A stretch of DNA of 39,082 nucleotides. It comes from Kiritimatiellia bacterium (GTDB lineage: Bacteria > Verrucomicrobiota > Kiritimatiellia > SLAD01). How positions within the stretch are numbered: position 1 is the first letter of the stretch; every line of letters starts with the position of its first letter. Location of the stretch: contig SLBD01000045.1 in assembly GCA_007126515.1 (NCBI GenBank), forward strand, positions 1-39,082. The letters run 5' to 3'. Below are positions 1-8,040 of the stretch, piece by piece. Below the pieces are notes generated by a model. That model did no database searches. It saw nothing but the letters and a program-made list of their open reading frames with translations, and had not been told where the DNA came from. The position numbers and the translations under genes were made by a program.

Positions 1-909
1 GATCCGCAGCGCCGACTCGATCCCCGCGAAGTCGTGCCGGGTGCCCGCTCGGTCATCATGGTGGCCGTGGATTATTTTGTCGAAGAGCCGCCCGCCGATT
101 TGTGGAATGATCCCTTGCGTGGCCGCGTGGCGCGATACGCCTGGGGGCCAGATTATCACGATGTTCTAACTCCGAAATTGCGCGAACTCGCCGATTGGCT
201 GCGGGCCGAATCGGGCGACGAGGTCGCCACGCGCGCCTACGTCGATACCGGGCCTCTACTGGAACGAACCTGGGCTGCCCAAGCAGGCTTGGGTTTTATT
301 GGTCGCAACAGCCTCTTGATCCGCCCCGGCTACGGCTCCTACTGTTTCCTTGGCGGCATCATTACCACCTTAGAGTTGCCGCCGGATCCGCCAGCCACAG
401 CAGGGGGGGCGAAGCTCGGGCAGGGGAACTGCGGCCAATGCACGCGTTGTCTACAGATCTGTCCCACGCACGCATTTCCTGCGGAGTACATCGTCGACAG
501 CACCCGTTGTATTTCGTATCTGACCATTGAATTAAAGGGCAGCATCCCCGAAGAGCTGCGACCCTTGATGCAGAATTGGATATATGGTTGTGATGCCTGC
601 CAGCAAGTCTGTCCGTGGGTGAAGCGATACTCCCAGCCTCATCCCGACCGCTTTTTGGCCTTTGATGCCGATCGATTCGCCCCCTTTCTGCCCGAGCTGG
701 TCACGATTGATCAGGAAACCTTTCGTCAACGATACCGCGGCACACCCTTGCAACGCACCAAGCGCCGCGGGGTACTGCGCAACGCCGCCGTCGCCTTAGG
801 CAATGCCCGCGACCCTGCCACGCGACCCGCCTTGCGCCAAGCCGCCACCGACCCCGAACCTCTGATCGCCGAACACGCCGAATGGGCCCTGCTCCTGATT
901 TCAGGATAA
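1..909 (+). CDS. queG: Epoxyqueuosine reductase QueG (5' end cut by window)
   Basis: QueG is a cobalamin- and iron-sulfur-dependent cytosolic enzyme that reduces epoxyqueuosine to queuosine in the wobble position of tRNA, the last step of the pathway. The frame is open from base 1, and the residues before the first Met (reading LDPREVVPGARSVI) are typical QueG sequence, so the track start at 34 is internal and the true start lies outside the window. Two ferredoxin-like clusters are visible, CGQCTRCLQICP and CDACQQVCPW, followed by the C-terminal HEAT-like segment with ALGNARDP. The visible part is about 302 residues of a family usually near 350. The gene stands alone here. The 255 bases after it (910-1164) show no gene, tRNA or convincing terminator. 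Confidence 0.95.
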   Translation, partial: DPQRRLDPREVVPGARSVIMVAVDYFVEEPPADLWNDPLRGRVARYAWGPDYHDVLTPKLRELADWLRAESGDEVATRAYVDTGPLLERTWAAQAGLGFIGRNSLLIRPGYGSYCFLGGIITTLELPPDPPATAGGAKLGQGNCGQCTRCLQICPTHAFPAEYIVDSTRCISYLTIELKGSIPEELRPLMQNWIYGCDACQQVCPWVKRYSQPHPDRFLAFDADRFAPFLPELVTIDQETFRQRYRGTPLQRTKRRGVLRNAAVALGNARDPATRPALRQAATDPEPLIAEHAEWALLLISG

Positions 910-1164
910 AGCGAGTGATATTGAGTGGTAGTGCGCCCGCCGCGCCCACACCATTGTTTTCTGCGTATCTGGGTCGTGAGCTTCGTCGACAAAGGTTTCG
1001 GCCCATGAAAATCCCGCTACGTTATTAACTGGATGTGATTGAGTTGCAGCGGTAACATTGGTTCAGTGAATGACCACAAGAAAAACGGCTCAATTACTTG
1101 GGCATATTGAATGCAGCTGATTTGATAATGCAACTTATGTACCTTCTCATTATGGAGGTGGCCA

Positions 1165-1431
1165 ATGACTGCAACCAACTACATTAAGCCCTACGCAATC
1201 TTACTCATTTCAGCCTTCGTTATCTACATCCTGCTGACCATTGCCTATGGAATGATTATGATGCACTATCCGATACCTCCCAATCCAGATATCGACGCTA
1301 TTAACAGGGCTTATACTATCAGCGCGCTTGTTTTTGCCGCGATGGGCATCTATGTACTCTATTACGTGTTCAAGGTGGTTATACAAATTTGGATTGAAGA
1401 CAACTCTTCACGAGGGGCTTCTTTTTCCTGA
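1165..1431 (+). CDS. Small two-helix membrane protein, unknown function
   Basis: I do not recognise this 88-residue protein. It has two hydrophobic segments, about residues 10-33 and 50-76, joined by a Pro-rich loop (HYPIPPNPD), and a short polar tail. This predicts a small inner-membrane protein with two spanning helices. A good ribosome-binding site (TGGAGGTGG) lies about 7 bases before the ATG, which supports real expression. The surrounding bases are more AT-rich than the neighbouring genes, which could mean recent acquisition or relaxed constraint. It is flanked by queG on the same strand and a convergent fasciclin gene, and neither suggests a role. Confidence 0.6.
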   Translation: MTATNYIKPYAILLISAFVIYILLTIAYGMIMMHYPIPPNPDIDAINRAYTISALVFAAMGIYVLYYVFKVVIQIWIEDNSSRGASFS

Positions 1432-1491
1432 AGAAAGAAAATGGGCGACCGTTTTTGATCGCACATTTCCACTAGCAAAACCCGTTACGCG

Positions 1492-1986
1492 TTATTCACC
1501 GGGAAAAATAACGGCGTCGATGACATGAATGACCCCGTTACTGGCCTCGATGTCGGTCGCGATAACTGATGCATTATCGACCATCACACCTTCATCGCTC
1601 ACACTGATCGTGATTGATTGTCCCTGCACAGTTTCAGCGGAAGATAGCTCAACCACATCGGCGGCCATCACTTTACCTGCGATCACATGATAGGTGAGAA
1701 TAGCTTGTAGCATTGCTTTGTTCTCGGGCATAAGGAGCGTCTCTACGGTTCCCGCCGGCAACTGGCTAAACGCTTCGTCAGTCGGCGCAAAAACCGTGAA
1801 GGGTCCCTCACCACGCAATACATCGACTAAATCGGCGGCTTGTACGGCGGCTACTAAAGTAGTAAACGACTCCGCCGCAATCGCGACATCTACAATGTCT
1901 TTCTGAGCTTCGTCTGACTGGTCATACCCGAAGGCGGTACTATTGGTAATGGCTGCAATGGCAAGGATGGTCATGAACTTTTTCAT
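1492..1986 (-). CDS. Secreted fasciclin (FAS1) domain protein
   Basis: This 164-residue protein has an N-terminal signal peptide ([20 protein letters not shown], cleavage likely near residue 20) and one complete FAS1 domain. The family hallmarks are [17 protein letters not shown] (H1 motif), the central YHVIAGKV and the C-terminal [12 protein letters not shown] (H2 motif). Bacterial single-FAS1 proteins are exported adhesion or matrix-like proteins; the ligand cannot be inferred. The length matches the MPB70-like single-domain group. A Shine-Dalgarno (CGGAG) sits about 8 bases before the ATG. It is monocistronic and convergent with the small membrane protein gene. The stop codon lies in a short inverted repeat (CGTTATT/AATAACG) with no U-run. 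Confidence 0.9.
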   Translation of the reverse strand: MKKFMTILAIAAITNSTAFGYDQSDEAQKDIVDVAIAAESFTTLVAAVQAADLVDVLRGEGPFTVFAPTDEAFSQLPAGTVETLLMPENKAMLQAILTYHVIAGKVMAADVVELSSAETVQGQSITISVSDEGVMVDNASVIATDIEASNGVIHVIDAVIFPGE

Positions 1987-2225
1987 ATGTTTTCTCCGTA
2001 GTTATGTTGATGTTTATTGTGTGCGCACATTGAGGAGTAGGAATAAACAAGCGATTCCTGACTACAAATCTGAAAAAAGCCGAAGCGGTCGCGTCGGGAA
2101 TGCGCCAGCTCCGGTCGATCTGAGAGGAGCCGGGGTCGGACCACAGGTTCCTCAAGATTATCAACGACTTACGACAGCGGAAAGGCACAATTTGGGGGCT
2201 TAGAGGCGTTTTTTGCGAGCGGGGG

Positions 2226-2286
2226 AAGGGGGCAGTCCTTGCAAACTTGCAAAAGCATGTGTTCTGCAACTGTGCAAGGCCCCCTT
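2226..2286. repeat. Bulged GC-rich inverted repeat
   Basis: The left arm AAGGGGGC-AGTC-CTTGCA pairs with the right arm TGCAAGGCCCCCTT, giving a 14-bp stem with a 4-base bulge and a loop of about 29 bases. The loop contains a second CTTGCAAA-type repeat. It could act as an RNA hairpin (bidirectional terminator or leader) or a protein-binding site. No U-run directly follows on either strand. Confidence 0.5.
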
Positions 2287-2294
2287 CTTATTCG

Positions 2295-2316
2295 ATAATA
2301 GCTTATAGGCTATTAT
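2295..2316 (+). terminator. AT-rich hairpin, possible weak terminator
   Basis: A perfect 8-bp inverted repeat (ATAATAGC / GCTATTAT) with a 6-base loop is followed by TTGTTTTG. The shape resembles an intrinsic terminator, but the stem is AT-rich and no gene on this strand ends nearby. It could equally be an operator. Confidence 0.3.
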
Positions 2317-2358
2317 TTGTTTTGCCTTGTGTGGCCGATTGCCTTGTTCTGTGCCGGT

Positions 2359-2497
2359 TTCCACTCAATGGAAGAAAAAATTGTGGGTTTTCCATTCAAT
2401 GGAAACTTTTTCACCGTTTTTTCCACTCAATGGAAAATATTTGTGCCGTTTTTCCATTCAATGGAAACTTTTTGGCGTGATTTTCCATTCAATGGAA
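2359..2497. repeat. Array of five 15-bp palindromes at exact 31-bp spacing
   Basis: Five copies of TTCCAYTCAATGGAA begin at 2359, 2390, 2421, 2452 and 2483, so every step is exactly 31 bp, close to three DNA helical turns. Copies 2, 4 and 5 are perfect palindromes (TTCCATT-C-AATGGAA). Copies 1 and 3 carry a C in the left arm. The four 16-base spacers are T-rich and related but not identical (two begin ACTTTTT). All copies lie upstream of the YfhO-like gene. The phasing would place bound proteins on one face of the helix, so an operator array or nucleoid-protein site is the simplest reading. Confidence 0.9.
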
Positions 2498-2682
2498 AGG
2501 GCTCGGCGCGGACAGAGGTGAGGGGCTGTTGTAATCGGAAAGGGGGGGGCAGGTTCCGCAGGGGTGCCCCATTATGTCTTGCGATTCAAAGTCACTGCCT
2601 GATACCGTCCGCTGTGCTGTGGTGGTACGGGATGAAAGAGGTCTGTTGTTTCACCCATCATAGAAGTGAAGACGTTGAGCCG

Positions 2683-5175
2683 ATGAAAATTAAAAGAGAA
2701 TATACGTGGGTCTGGGCAGGGTTTATCCTGCTGGCGTTGCTGGTGTTTCGGGAGGTGTTGCTGCCGGGCAATGCGCTGTTTACGACCGATGATAATCTGG
2801 GTGATCTGATGGCCCGTAAACAACAGTTGCCCTGGGGCTGGTGGCGGGGATGGAACGATAGCGCCTTGCTGGGGTTCGCATCCCCCTTATTCCTGAATGG
2901 TACCAATCTATTGCTTTGGCTGTTCCCTGCAACGACGTTCAACAACTGGATCAATGCGTTTGATCTGGTGGTTGGTTCGGGCTTTCTTTTTCTGTTCTTG
3001 CGCCGTCGCGGTTTGAACGGCTGGGCTGCAGGGTTGGGTTCGTTGGCGGCCTATTGGCTGGCGAGTAATTTTACGCTTACCTATGCTGGACACATTGGTA
3101 AGTTCGGCGTGCTGCTCTGGGTGCCGATCTATTTGTGTCTGGTGGATGAGGCCGCGAAGCGGCGGTCGCTTGCGTGGAGCCTACTGGCGGGCGCGGCGCT
3201 GGGCGCCATGTTTTTGGAGCAGGCGGACGTGGCCTTCTTTTTTGCGTTGGCTCTGGGGCCCTATGCGCTATTGGCGTGGTTCCGAAATCAGGGTCGTGAT
3301 TGGCTGGGTGGCGTGAAATGGATTGCGCCCTTGTTGGTGATGACGTTGATGATTTCTGCGCATCCGTTGCTGAGTGGGTATCAGACTGCGGTTGAAGATG
3401 TGGCGGCCGTGCAATCGGAGGACACGCAAGCGCAATGGGAATTCATTACTCAATGGAGTTGGCCGCCCGGAGAGACCTTAGACTTTATTGCTCCCGGTTA
3501 TTTTGGCTGGCGCAGTAATGATCCAACCGGATTCTACGTGGGCAAGATGGGGAGATCCGCTGGTTGGGAGGAGGCGGGGCAGGGCTTTGCTAATTTTAAA
3601 TTGGAAAATCAATATCTGGGCGCAATCCCGTTAACCTTTGCCTTGTTGGCCGCCTTCTTGGCTGTGCGCTTTCGAGTGGATGCGAAGGCCCGGCTGGATG
3701 TCTGGTTTTGGACGATTGTGATGGCGCTGGCGCTCGTGTTGTCGTTTGGTAAGTATTTCCCTCTCTATCGCCTTTTCTATCAGCTACCGATTGTCTCATC
3801 GATTCGGAATCCGAACAAATTCCTGCAGCTGTTTCAATTGGCGTTGGGGATTTGTGCGGCCTATGGATTCCAGTTCTATTGGGACAAAGCCAAAGCGACC
3901 GGTCAACGGTCTTTGACGGTTGCTGGAGCCTTGCCCGTATTGGCGCCTGTGGCGGTGGTGGGATTGGGACTGCTGCTATGGGGCATTGGAACGCTGTCTG
4001 CGCGCGAGACACTGATCCACTATTTCCTCGATACGTGGGGACCGCTGACTGCGCAAATGGGGTGGAACCACGAGTGGGCGGTGGCGCTGGCCGACAATCG
4101 CATCTGGTCGCTCCTCCACGGGGGAATTATGGCCTTAATGGCCGCACTCTTCCTCTATGTATTGGCCACACAAGATCGGTGGTCACCCCGCCTCTCGCAT
4201 TCCGCTGCCGCGGTTCTGCTGGGGCTGGTGGTGTTTGATGTCTTCTTCTTGGCTCGCCATTATGTGACAACCTTCCAGCCGGGCTCGATGCGGGATAACG
4301 AAGTGATTCGGATCCTGCAGTCGGCTCCAGATCAGCGGGTGGCGCTGACAACGCGGGCTGGATTCTACAATGAATGGCTGTCGATACAATTTCCATACCA
4401 CGGAGTGGCCTCGATTGAGGTGGCGCAAATGCCGCGTATGCCGCAGCGATACCAGACCTATTTGCAACGGGTGGGCGGACATAGCGTGCGGCATTGGCAG
4501 TTGGGCGCTGTGCAATATGTGCTGGGCCCCGCGCAAGTCTGGGCGGAAATCTCGAATCACCCGGAATTCCGCCGCCGCTTCAATTTGGTCTACGCATATA
4601 ATGTGGAGCGGGGAACAGGGCGAGTGCTGCCTGCGACTGAGGATCGGCCGGGCGAGCATGTGGTGATTGAACATACGGGGCCGCGCCAGCGCTATGCCTT
4701 GGTGCCACGATGGCGCGAAGTTGGAGATGAGGAGGCCTTGACGCGACTGGTTGCGGCTGATTTTGAACCGCTTCGCGAGGTGTTGATTGCCTCGGGCCAG
4801 GATCTGTCTGCCTTGCCGGAGTTGTCGGGCACGGAGAATGGCGGGCGTGTGGATCGGCGGGAGCGTCGCCCCGGATATGTGCGATTGCGCGTGGCTGCGG
4901 AGCAACCATCGATTCTGCGGATGGCTGACAAATTTGATCCGCATTGGCAGGCGGAATTGAATGGTAACCCAGTGCCTCTCTGGCGGATGGACTATATTGC
5001 CAAGGGGCTGTATGTCCCCTCCGGCATGCACGAGGTGGTCCTGACGTATCGTCCTCCGCAATTCACGTTTTGGCTGCAACTCGTGGGTATGTTGTTAGCA
5101 GCTGTAGTCGGGGGGTATTTGGCCTTCAAGCGATTCCAGTGCCGGCATGCGGGCGGAGACCAGCATGTCGATTGA
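2683..5175 (+). CDS. YfhO-like GT-C fold membrane protein
   Basis: This large polytopic membrane protein resembles the YfhO family, whose members are thought to be GT-C glycosyltransferases moving sugars from lipid-linked donors outside the inner membrane. I chose the ATG at 2683 (MKIKREYTWVWAG, 830 residues) because the first membrane helix follows at once and the longer track ORF runs through the palindrome array. Many helices fill residues 8 to about 480. A loop after the first helix holds an acidic TTDDNLGD motif where GT-C enzymes carry catalytic Asp. The C-terminal soluble domain has the YfhO-type ADKFDPHWQAELNGNPVPL and a final helix. The next gene overlaps its end by 11 bp, suggesting joint action in surface glycan synthesis. 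The substrate is unknown. Confidence 0.75.
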   Translation: MKIKREYTWVWAGFILLALLVFREVLLPGNALFTTDDNLGDLMARKQQLPWGWWRGWNDSALLGFASPLFLNGTNLLLWLFPATTFNNWINAFDLVVGSGFLFLFLRRRGLNGWAAGLGSLAAYWLASNFTLTYAGHIGKFGVLLWVPIYLCLVDEAAKRRSLAWSLLAGAALGAMFLEQADVAFFFALALGPYALLAWFRNQGRDWLGGVKWIAPLLVMTLMISAHPLLSGYQTAVEDVAAVQSEDTQAQWEFITQWSWPPGETLDFIAPGYFGWRSNDPTGFYVGKMGRSAGWEEAGQGFANFKLENQYLGAIPLTFALLAAFLAVRFRVDAKARLDVWFWTIVMALALVLSFGKYFPLYRLFYQLPIVSSIRNPNKFLQLFQLALGICAAYGFQFYWDKAKATGQRSLTVAGALPVLAPVAVVGLGLLLWGIGTLSARETLIHYFLDTWGPLTAQMGWNHEWAVALADNRIWSLLHGGIMALMAALFLYVLATQDRWSPRLSHSAAAVLLGLVVFDVFFLARHYVTTFQPGSMRDNEVIRILQSAPDQRVALTTRAGFYNEWLSIQFPYHGVASIEVAQMPRMPQRYQTYLQRVGGHSVRHWQLGAVQYVLGPAQVWAEISNHPEFRRRFNLVYAYNVERGTGRVLPATEDRPGEHVVIEHTGPRQRYALVPRWREVGDEEALTRLVAADFEPLREVLIASGQDLSALPELSGTENGGRVDRRERRPGYVRLRVAAEQPSILRMADKFDPHWQAELNGNPVPLWRMDYIAKGLYVPSGMHEVVLTYRPPQFTFWLQLVGMLLAAVVGGYLAFKRFQCRHAGGDQHVD

Positions 5176-6205
5176 TGCGAATACGCAATTGCCCGAATTA
5201 AGTGTGGTGATTCCTACCGTGGGGCGGGAGACGCTGATTCCGACTGTGAAATCTCTCTTGGCTGCGGACGGGGCTGATCGCATGGAGGTGATTGTTGCCG
5301 GAGCGGTTGGGGACGGTCCAGTTGGCGCCGAGTTGAGGGAACTTTGCGCCGCTCATTCTGCAATCCGGCATTTGCCTGTGCAGTTCGAAAAAGGTGACTC
5401 GAGCGAGAAAAAGAACGCGGGTTGGCGAGCTGCGAGTGCCGATTATGTGGCGTTTTTGGACGATGATGTGGAAGTGGCATCGGATTGGCCGGTGCGGGTG
5501 TTGGAGGCGTTTGCGCAGCCGGGCACGACCTACATCAGCGGTCCGGGTTTGGTCCCGCCCCGCGTTGATTTATTCGCCAGGCTGGCTGGAATTGTTTTGG
5601 CTTCTCCGGCCACGGGGTATGTTGCGTGGCGGTATCGACATGGGGCATCCGCATTGGTCCCGGTAAAGTGGTCGAAGATCATTGGCTGCAATATGGCTTT
5701 TCGGAGGTTGCTCTTGGAGGAAATGAATGGGTTCGATCCTGGTTTCTGGCCTGGCGAGGAAATGATTGCGGCGTACCAAGCAGAACAGCGGGGGCACCAA
5801 CTGAAATTCTATTCGCCCGCCTGGGTCTACCATTATCCGCGGCAGTCACTCGTCCGCTTTTGCCGCCAGATTATTGGATATGGTTCGACCCGAATTCGCC
5901 TCTTGCGGGCGGGCGTTGAATTTGAGCCGACCACGTTGATTCCAGCGGCAGGCGTATTCGCTTTGGTGATGGGCCTGATCGGCGCTTGTTTTTCCCGCGT
6001 GCTCGCCGTTGGCTTGCTGGGGGCTATGGCGTTGTACGCGCTGGCGGCTTTGGGCATTGGCATCTGGATGGCGCTGGAATCACGTCAGAGCCGCGATCTG
6101 TTGTGTGCGCTCCTTGTCCCCGTTGTGCATGTTTGCTATGGGATTGCTGGTTGGTGGGAGATCATCCGCCCCAATCATGATTTCAGCATTAGCCGTCGAG
6201 AGTAG
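5165..6205 (+). CDS. GT2 family glycosyltransferase, membrane-anchored
   Basis: The N-terminal half is a GT-A domain: ELSVVIPTVGRETLI opens the fold, FLDDDVEV is the metal/nucleotide-sugar DxD region, and GCNMAFRR plus PGEEM mark the acceptor side. About three hydrophobic helices occupy the last 90 residues and anchor it in the inner membrane. It probably transfers a sugar to a lipid or glycan on the cytosolic face. The ATG at 5165 (346 residues) has a GGAG about 7 bases upstream and overlaps the stop of the YfhO-like gene by 11 bp, indicating translational coupling; an in-frame ATG at 5147 is possible. Donor and acceptor cannot be told from sequence. Confidence 0.85.
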   Translation: MSIDANTQLPELSVVIPTVGRETLIPTVKSLLAADGADRMEVIVAGAVGDGPVGAELRELCAAHSAIRHLPVQFEKGDSSEKKNAGWRAASADYVAFLDDDVEVASDWPVRVLEAFAQPGTTYISGPGLVPPRVDLFARLAGIVLASPATGYVAWRYRHGASALVPVKWSKIIGCNMAFRRLLLEEMNGFDPGFWPGEEMIAAYQAEQRGHQLKFYSPAWVYHYPRQSLVRFCRQIIGYGSTRIRLLRAGVEFEPTTLIPAAGVFALVMGLIGACFSRVLAVGLLGAMALYALAALGIGIWMALESRQSRDLLCALLVPVVHVCYGIAGWWEIIRPNHDFSISRRE

Positions 6206-6220
6206 AGCCTATGCCATCAC

Positions 6221-6853
6221 ATGAATCCGTTGCTCATCATATTTGGAAGTTCCTTTGTCGTTGGTTTGTCGGGGGCCTTGATGCCGGGGCCGGTGTTGAC
6301 AGCGACGATTGGGGAAGTGATGAAACGCGGCTTCATTGCGGGGCCGTTGATTGTCTTGGGGCACGGCTTATTGGAATGCTTTGTACTGCTATTGTTCGTG
6401 ACCGGAGCAGGAGATTGGCTGCTGTGGCCCACGGTTCGCGTGGGGGTGGCATGGCTGGGCGGCACTCTTTTGGTGTTGATGGGGGGGCAGATGATATGGA
6501 CAGCGGCCGCTGCTGCCCGGCAAGCATTGGCTAGCTCATCACAGACCTCCATCCCCATACATGGGCCTGTGCTTGCTGGTATCACGACGACGCTCTCAAA
6601 TCCGTATTTCTACATTTGGTGGGGGACAATCGGTCTGGGGTACGCGGCCTGGTCTCTGGAGTATGGGCGAGTGGGCTTGGTGGTGTTCTATGGCGGCCAT
6701 ATCTTGTCCGATCTGGCGTGGTATTCGCTGGTGGCATTGGCGACCGCATCGGGCAGACGCGTCTGTTCCCCTCGTGTCTATCGCTTCGTGTTGCGAACGT
6801 GTGGGGCGGTGCTGGTTTTGATTGGTTGGCTGTTTGTGCGGTCTGCGGGGTGA
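6221..6853 (+). CDS. LysE/RhtB-family exporter
   Basis: A 210-residue inner-membrane protein of the LysE type, which exports amino acids or related small molecules by proton exchange. About six hydrophobic segments are visible. The N-terminal GALMPGPVLTATIG matches the conserved MxPGP motif of the family, and SNPYFYIWW matches the central NP-containing motif. Length is typical. It starts 15 bases after the GT2 gene and probably shares its transcript, although a role in glycan synthesis is not obvious. The substrate is unknown. A REP/MITE-like element follows directly. Confidence 0.8.
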   Translation: MNPLLIIFGSSFVVGLSGALMPGPVLTATIGEVMKRGFIAGPLIVLGHGLLECFVLLLFVTGAGDWLLWPTVRVGVAWLGGTLLVLMGGQMIWTAAAAARQALASSSQTSIPIHGPVLAGITTTLSNPYFYIWWGTIGLGYAAWSLEYGRVGLVVFYGGHILSDLAWYSLVALATASGRRVCSPRVYRFVLRTCGAVLVLIGWLFVRSAG

Positions 6854-6865
6854 AGGGGCTAGAGC

Positions 6866-6963
6866 AATTAAAGTAATCCCGTAGCCGCCGTCGTTAGACG
6901 GTGGACGTTCTTGGCCCAGCGGATTGGCATCCACGTCCTAACGGACGCAGCTACACTTTAATT
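6866..6963. repeat. REP/MITE-like 98-bp inverted-repeat element
   Basis: The ends are perfect 9-bp inverted repeats, AATTAAAGT and ACTTTAATT. Inside, each arm carries a GTAGCNGC-like block next to its own small hairpin: CCGTC-GTTA-GACGG on the left and CGTCC-TAAC-GGACG on the right. The two arms are related in inverse orientation and differ by paired changes that keep the hairpins. It fills the gap between the convergent LysE and isoprenyl synthase genes, the usual place for REP/BIME or miniature transposable elements. It has no coding capacity. Confidence 0.65.
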
Positions 6964-6972
6964 TAAAACGCC

Positions 6973-7857
6973 CTAATGCGTTCGTTCCACGATATACCGA
7001 GCGATGGCAAGCAGCGGTGTGGTGTCACCGGGAAGTCGGTCCAACGCGTCGCATGCTTCCGCGATTATCTGTTCGGCTCGCTGTCGGGCGGAGTCAAGGC
7101 CGTGTAAAGATACATAGGTCAGCTTGTTGTTTTTCCGATCGCTGCCTACCGGTTTGCCGATGGTTTCGGAGTCAGACGTTTCATCGAGAATGTCGTCGGT
7201 GATTTGGAAGGCGAGGCCGATATTGCAACCATACAGCGAACAGGCATCGAGCTCTTCGCTATTCGCTCGGGCGGCAATGGCACCCATGCGGGTGGCCGCA
7301 CGGATCAACGCCGCCGTCTTATGGAGATGAATGAAATCCAGTAAAGCTGCGTTCGGTGTTTGCATGGGAGCAGCCAAGTCCTCGTATTGTCCCGCGATGA
7401 CTCCGTGACTTCCCCCTGCTTGAGCGAGTTCCATTGAAAATTGTCCCGGTAGATAGGGAGGGGGGGCGGTACACTGAGCCAGCCATTCAAACGCCAACGT
7501 CAACAATGCATCGCCGACCAGAATGGCGTTGGCTTCCCCAAATTGGATATGAGCGGCTGGCTGGCCGCGTCGCATGTCATCATCGTCCATGGCAGGGAGG
7601 TCATCATGAACCAGCGTGGAGGAATGAAACACTTCTAACGCCAATCCCGGCATCAATGCGTCCTGACTATTCGGGTCGATGGCTCGAGCAGTAGCGAGGC
7701 AAAGAATAGGGCGGATCCGCTTGCCTTCTGAAAAGACGCAGTACCGCATAGCTTGGTGCAACACAGACGGACGCTCCGTGTCGGTTGGCATGTGCTCGTC
7801 CAAGGCACTTTCAACCACTCGCCGCTGCTCTGCCAGATATGCTTTCAAATCAAACAT
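6973..7857 (-). CDS. ispA: Isoprenyl (farnesyl/geranylgeranyl) diphosphate synthase
   Basis: A soluble all-alpha trans-isoprenyl diphosphate synthase that condenses isopentenyl diphosphate with allylic diphosphates to make C15-C20 precursors for quinones and undecaprenyl carrier. The first Asp-rich motif DDLPAMDDDDMRRG has the short-chain-type two-residue insertion, and the second is FQITDDILD. GKPVGSDRKNNKLTYV is the typical C-terminal signature. I start at the ATG at 7857 (MFDLKAYLAEQ, 294 residues), which matches family length; the track start at 7908 adds 17 unlike residues. Neither start has a clear Shine-Dalgarno. Product chain length is not certain, so the symbol is by best family match. 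Confidence 0.9.
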   Translation of the reverse strand: MFDLKAYLAEQRRVVESALDEHMPTDTERPSVLHQAMRYCVFSEGKRIRPILCLATARAIDPNSQDALMPGLALEVFHSSTLVHDDLPAMDDDDMRRGQPAAHIQFGEANAILVGDALLTLAFEWLAQCTAPPPYLPGQFSMELAQAGGSHGVIAGQYEDLAAPMQTPNAALLDFIHLHKTAALIRAATRMGAIAARANSEELDACSLYGCNIGLAFQITDDILDETSDSETIGKPVGSDRKNNKLTYVSLHGLDSARQRAEQIIAEACDALDRLPGDTTPLLAIARYIVERTH

Positions 7858-7957
7858 AGCCGCAGAATAAGAGAGAATGGCATCCGTAGCAAGATTGGAC
7901 AGGCGCATTTTGGGATGCCCATCAGGTGCCTCAGATATCCGTTCAATGATATGCTTT

Positions 7958-7975
7958 TATGCGCATATGCGCATA
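7958..7975. promoter_or_regulatory. 18-bp perfect palindrome, candidate operator
   Basis: TATGCGCATATGCGCATA is an uninterrupted 18-bp palindrome made of two copies of the palindromic octamer ATGCGCAT. It lies in the divergent space between the isoprenyl synthase (minus) and the ABC transporter (plus), about 100 bp before one start codon and 66 bp before the other. The position fits a shared operator for a dimeric repressor, but no regulator gene is adjacent. Confidence 0.5.
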
Positions 7976-8040
7976 CATGAATCAAACTCTGTGGGCTTAC
8001 TGGACAGGCAGGCTCGGTGCCGTTATCTTGAGCGCATCTG

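Larger units (their letters stand above)
1987..2682. other. Gene-free 696-bp region rich in palindromes
   Basis: No convincing gene lies here. The only long reading frame is the upstream extension of the 2683 gene, and it runs straight through a palindrome array. From left to right the region holds the fasciclin leader, a bulged GC-rich inverted repeat (2226-2286), an AT-rich hairpin (2295-2316), five 15-bp palindromes at 31-bp spacing (2359-2497), an eight-G run, and a short inverted repeat GGGGCA/TGCCCC (2546-2570). The structure suggests a regulatory or nucleoprotein region rather than decayed coding DNA. Confidence 0.7.

Noticed and set aside
910-1164. Possible tRNA or small RNA after queG
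   Set aside because: Reading both strands I find no cloverleaf, T-loop consensus or convincing long stem.
1496-1519. Inverted repeat CGTTATT/AATAACG at the fasciclin stop as an intrinsic terminator
   Set aside because: The stem is short and AT-rich and no U-run follows on the minus strand.
2359-2497. Small CRISPR array
   Set aside because: Repeats are only 15 bp and fully palindromic, spacers are 16 bases and related to each other, and there are no cas genes.
2317-2682. N-terminal extension of the YfhO-like ORF (122 codons in the track)
   Set aside because: It translates the 31-bp palindrome array and low-complexity G-rich DNA, has no domain character, and the membrane protein begins naturally at the ATG at 2683.
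4183-5079. 298-residue minus-strand ORF
   Set aside because: It is a shadow of the YfhO-like gene; composition is biased to Arg/His/Pro as expected of a mirror frame.
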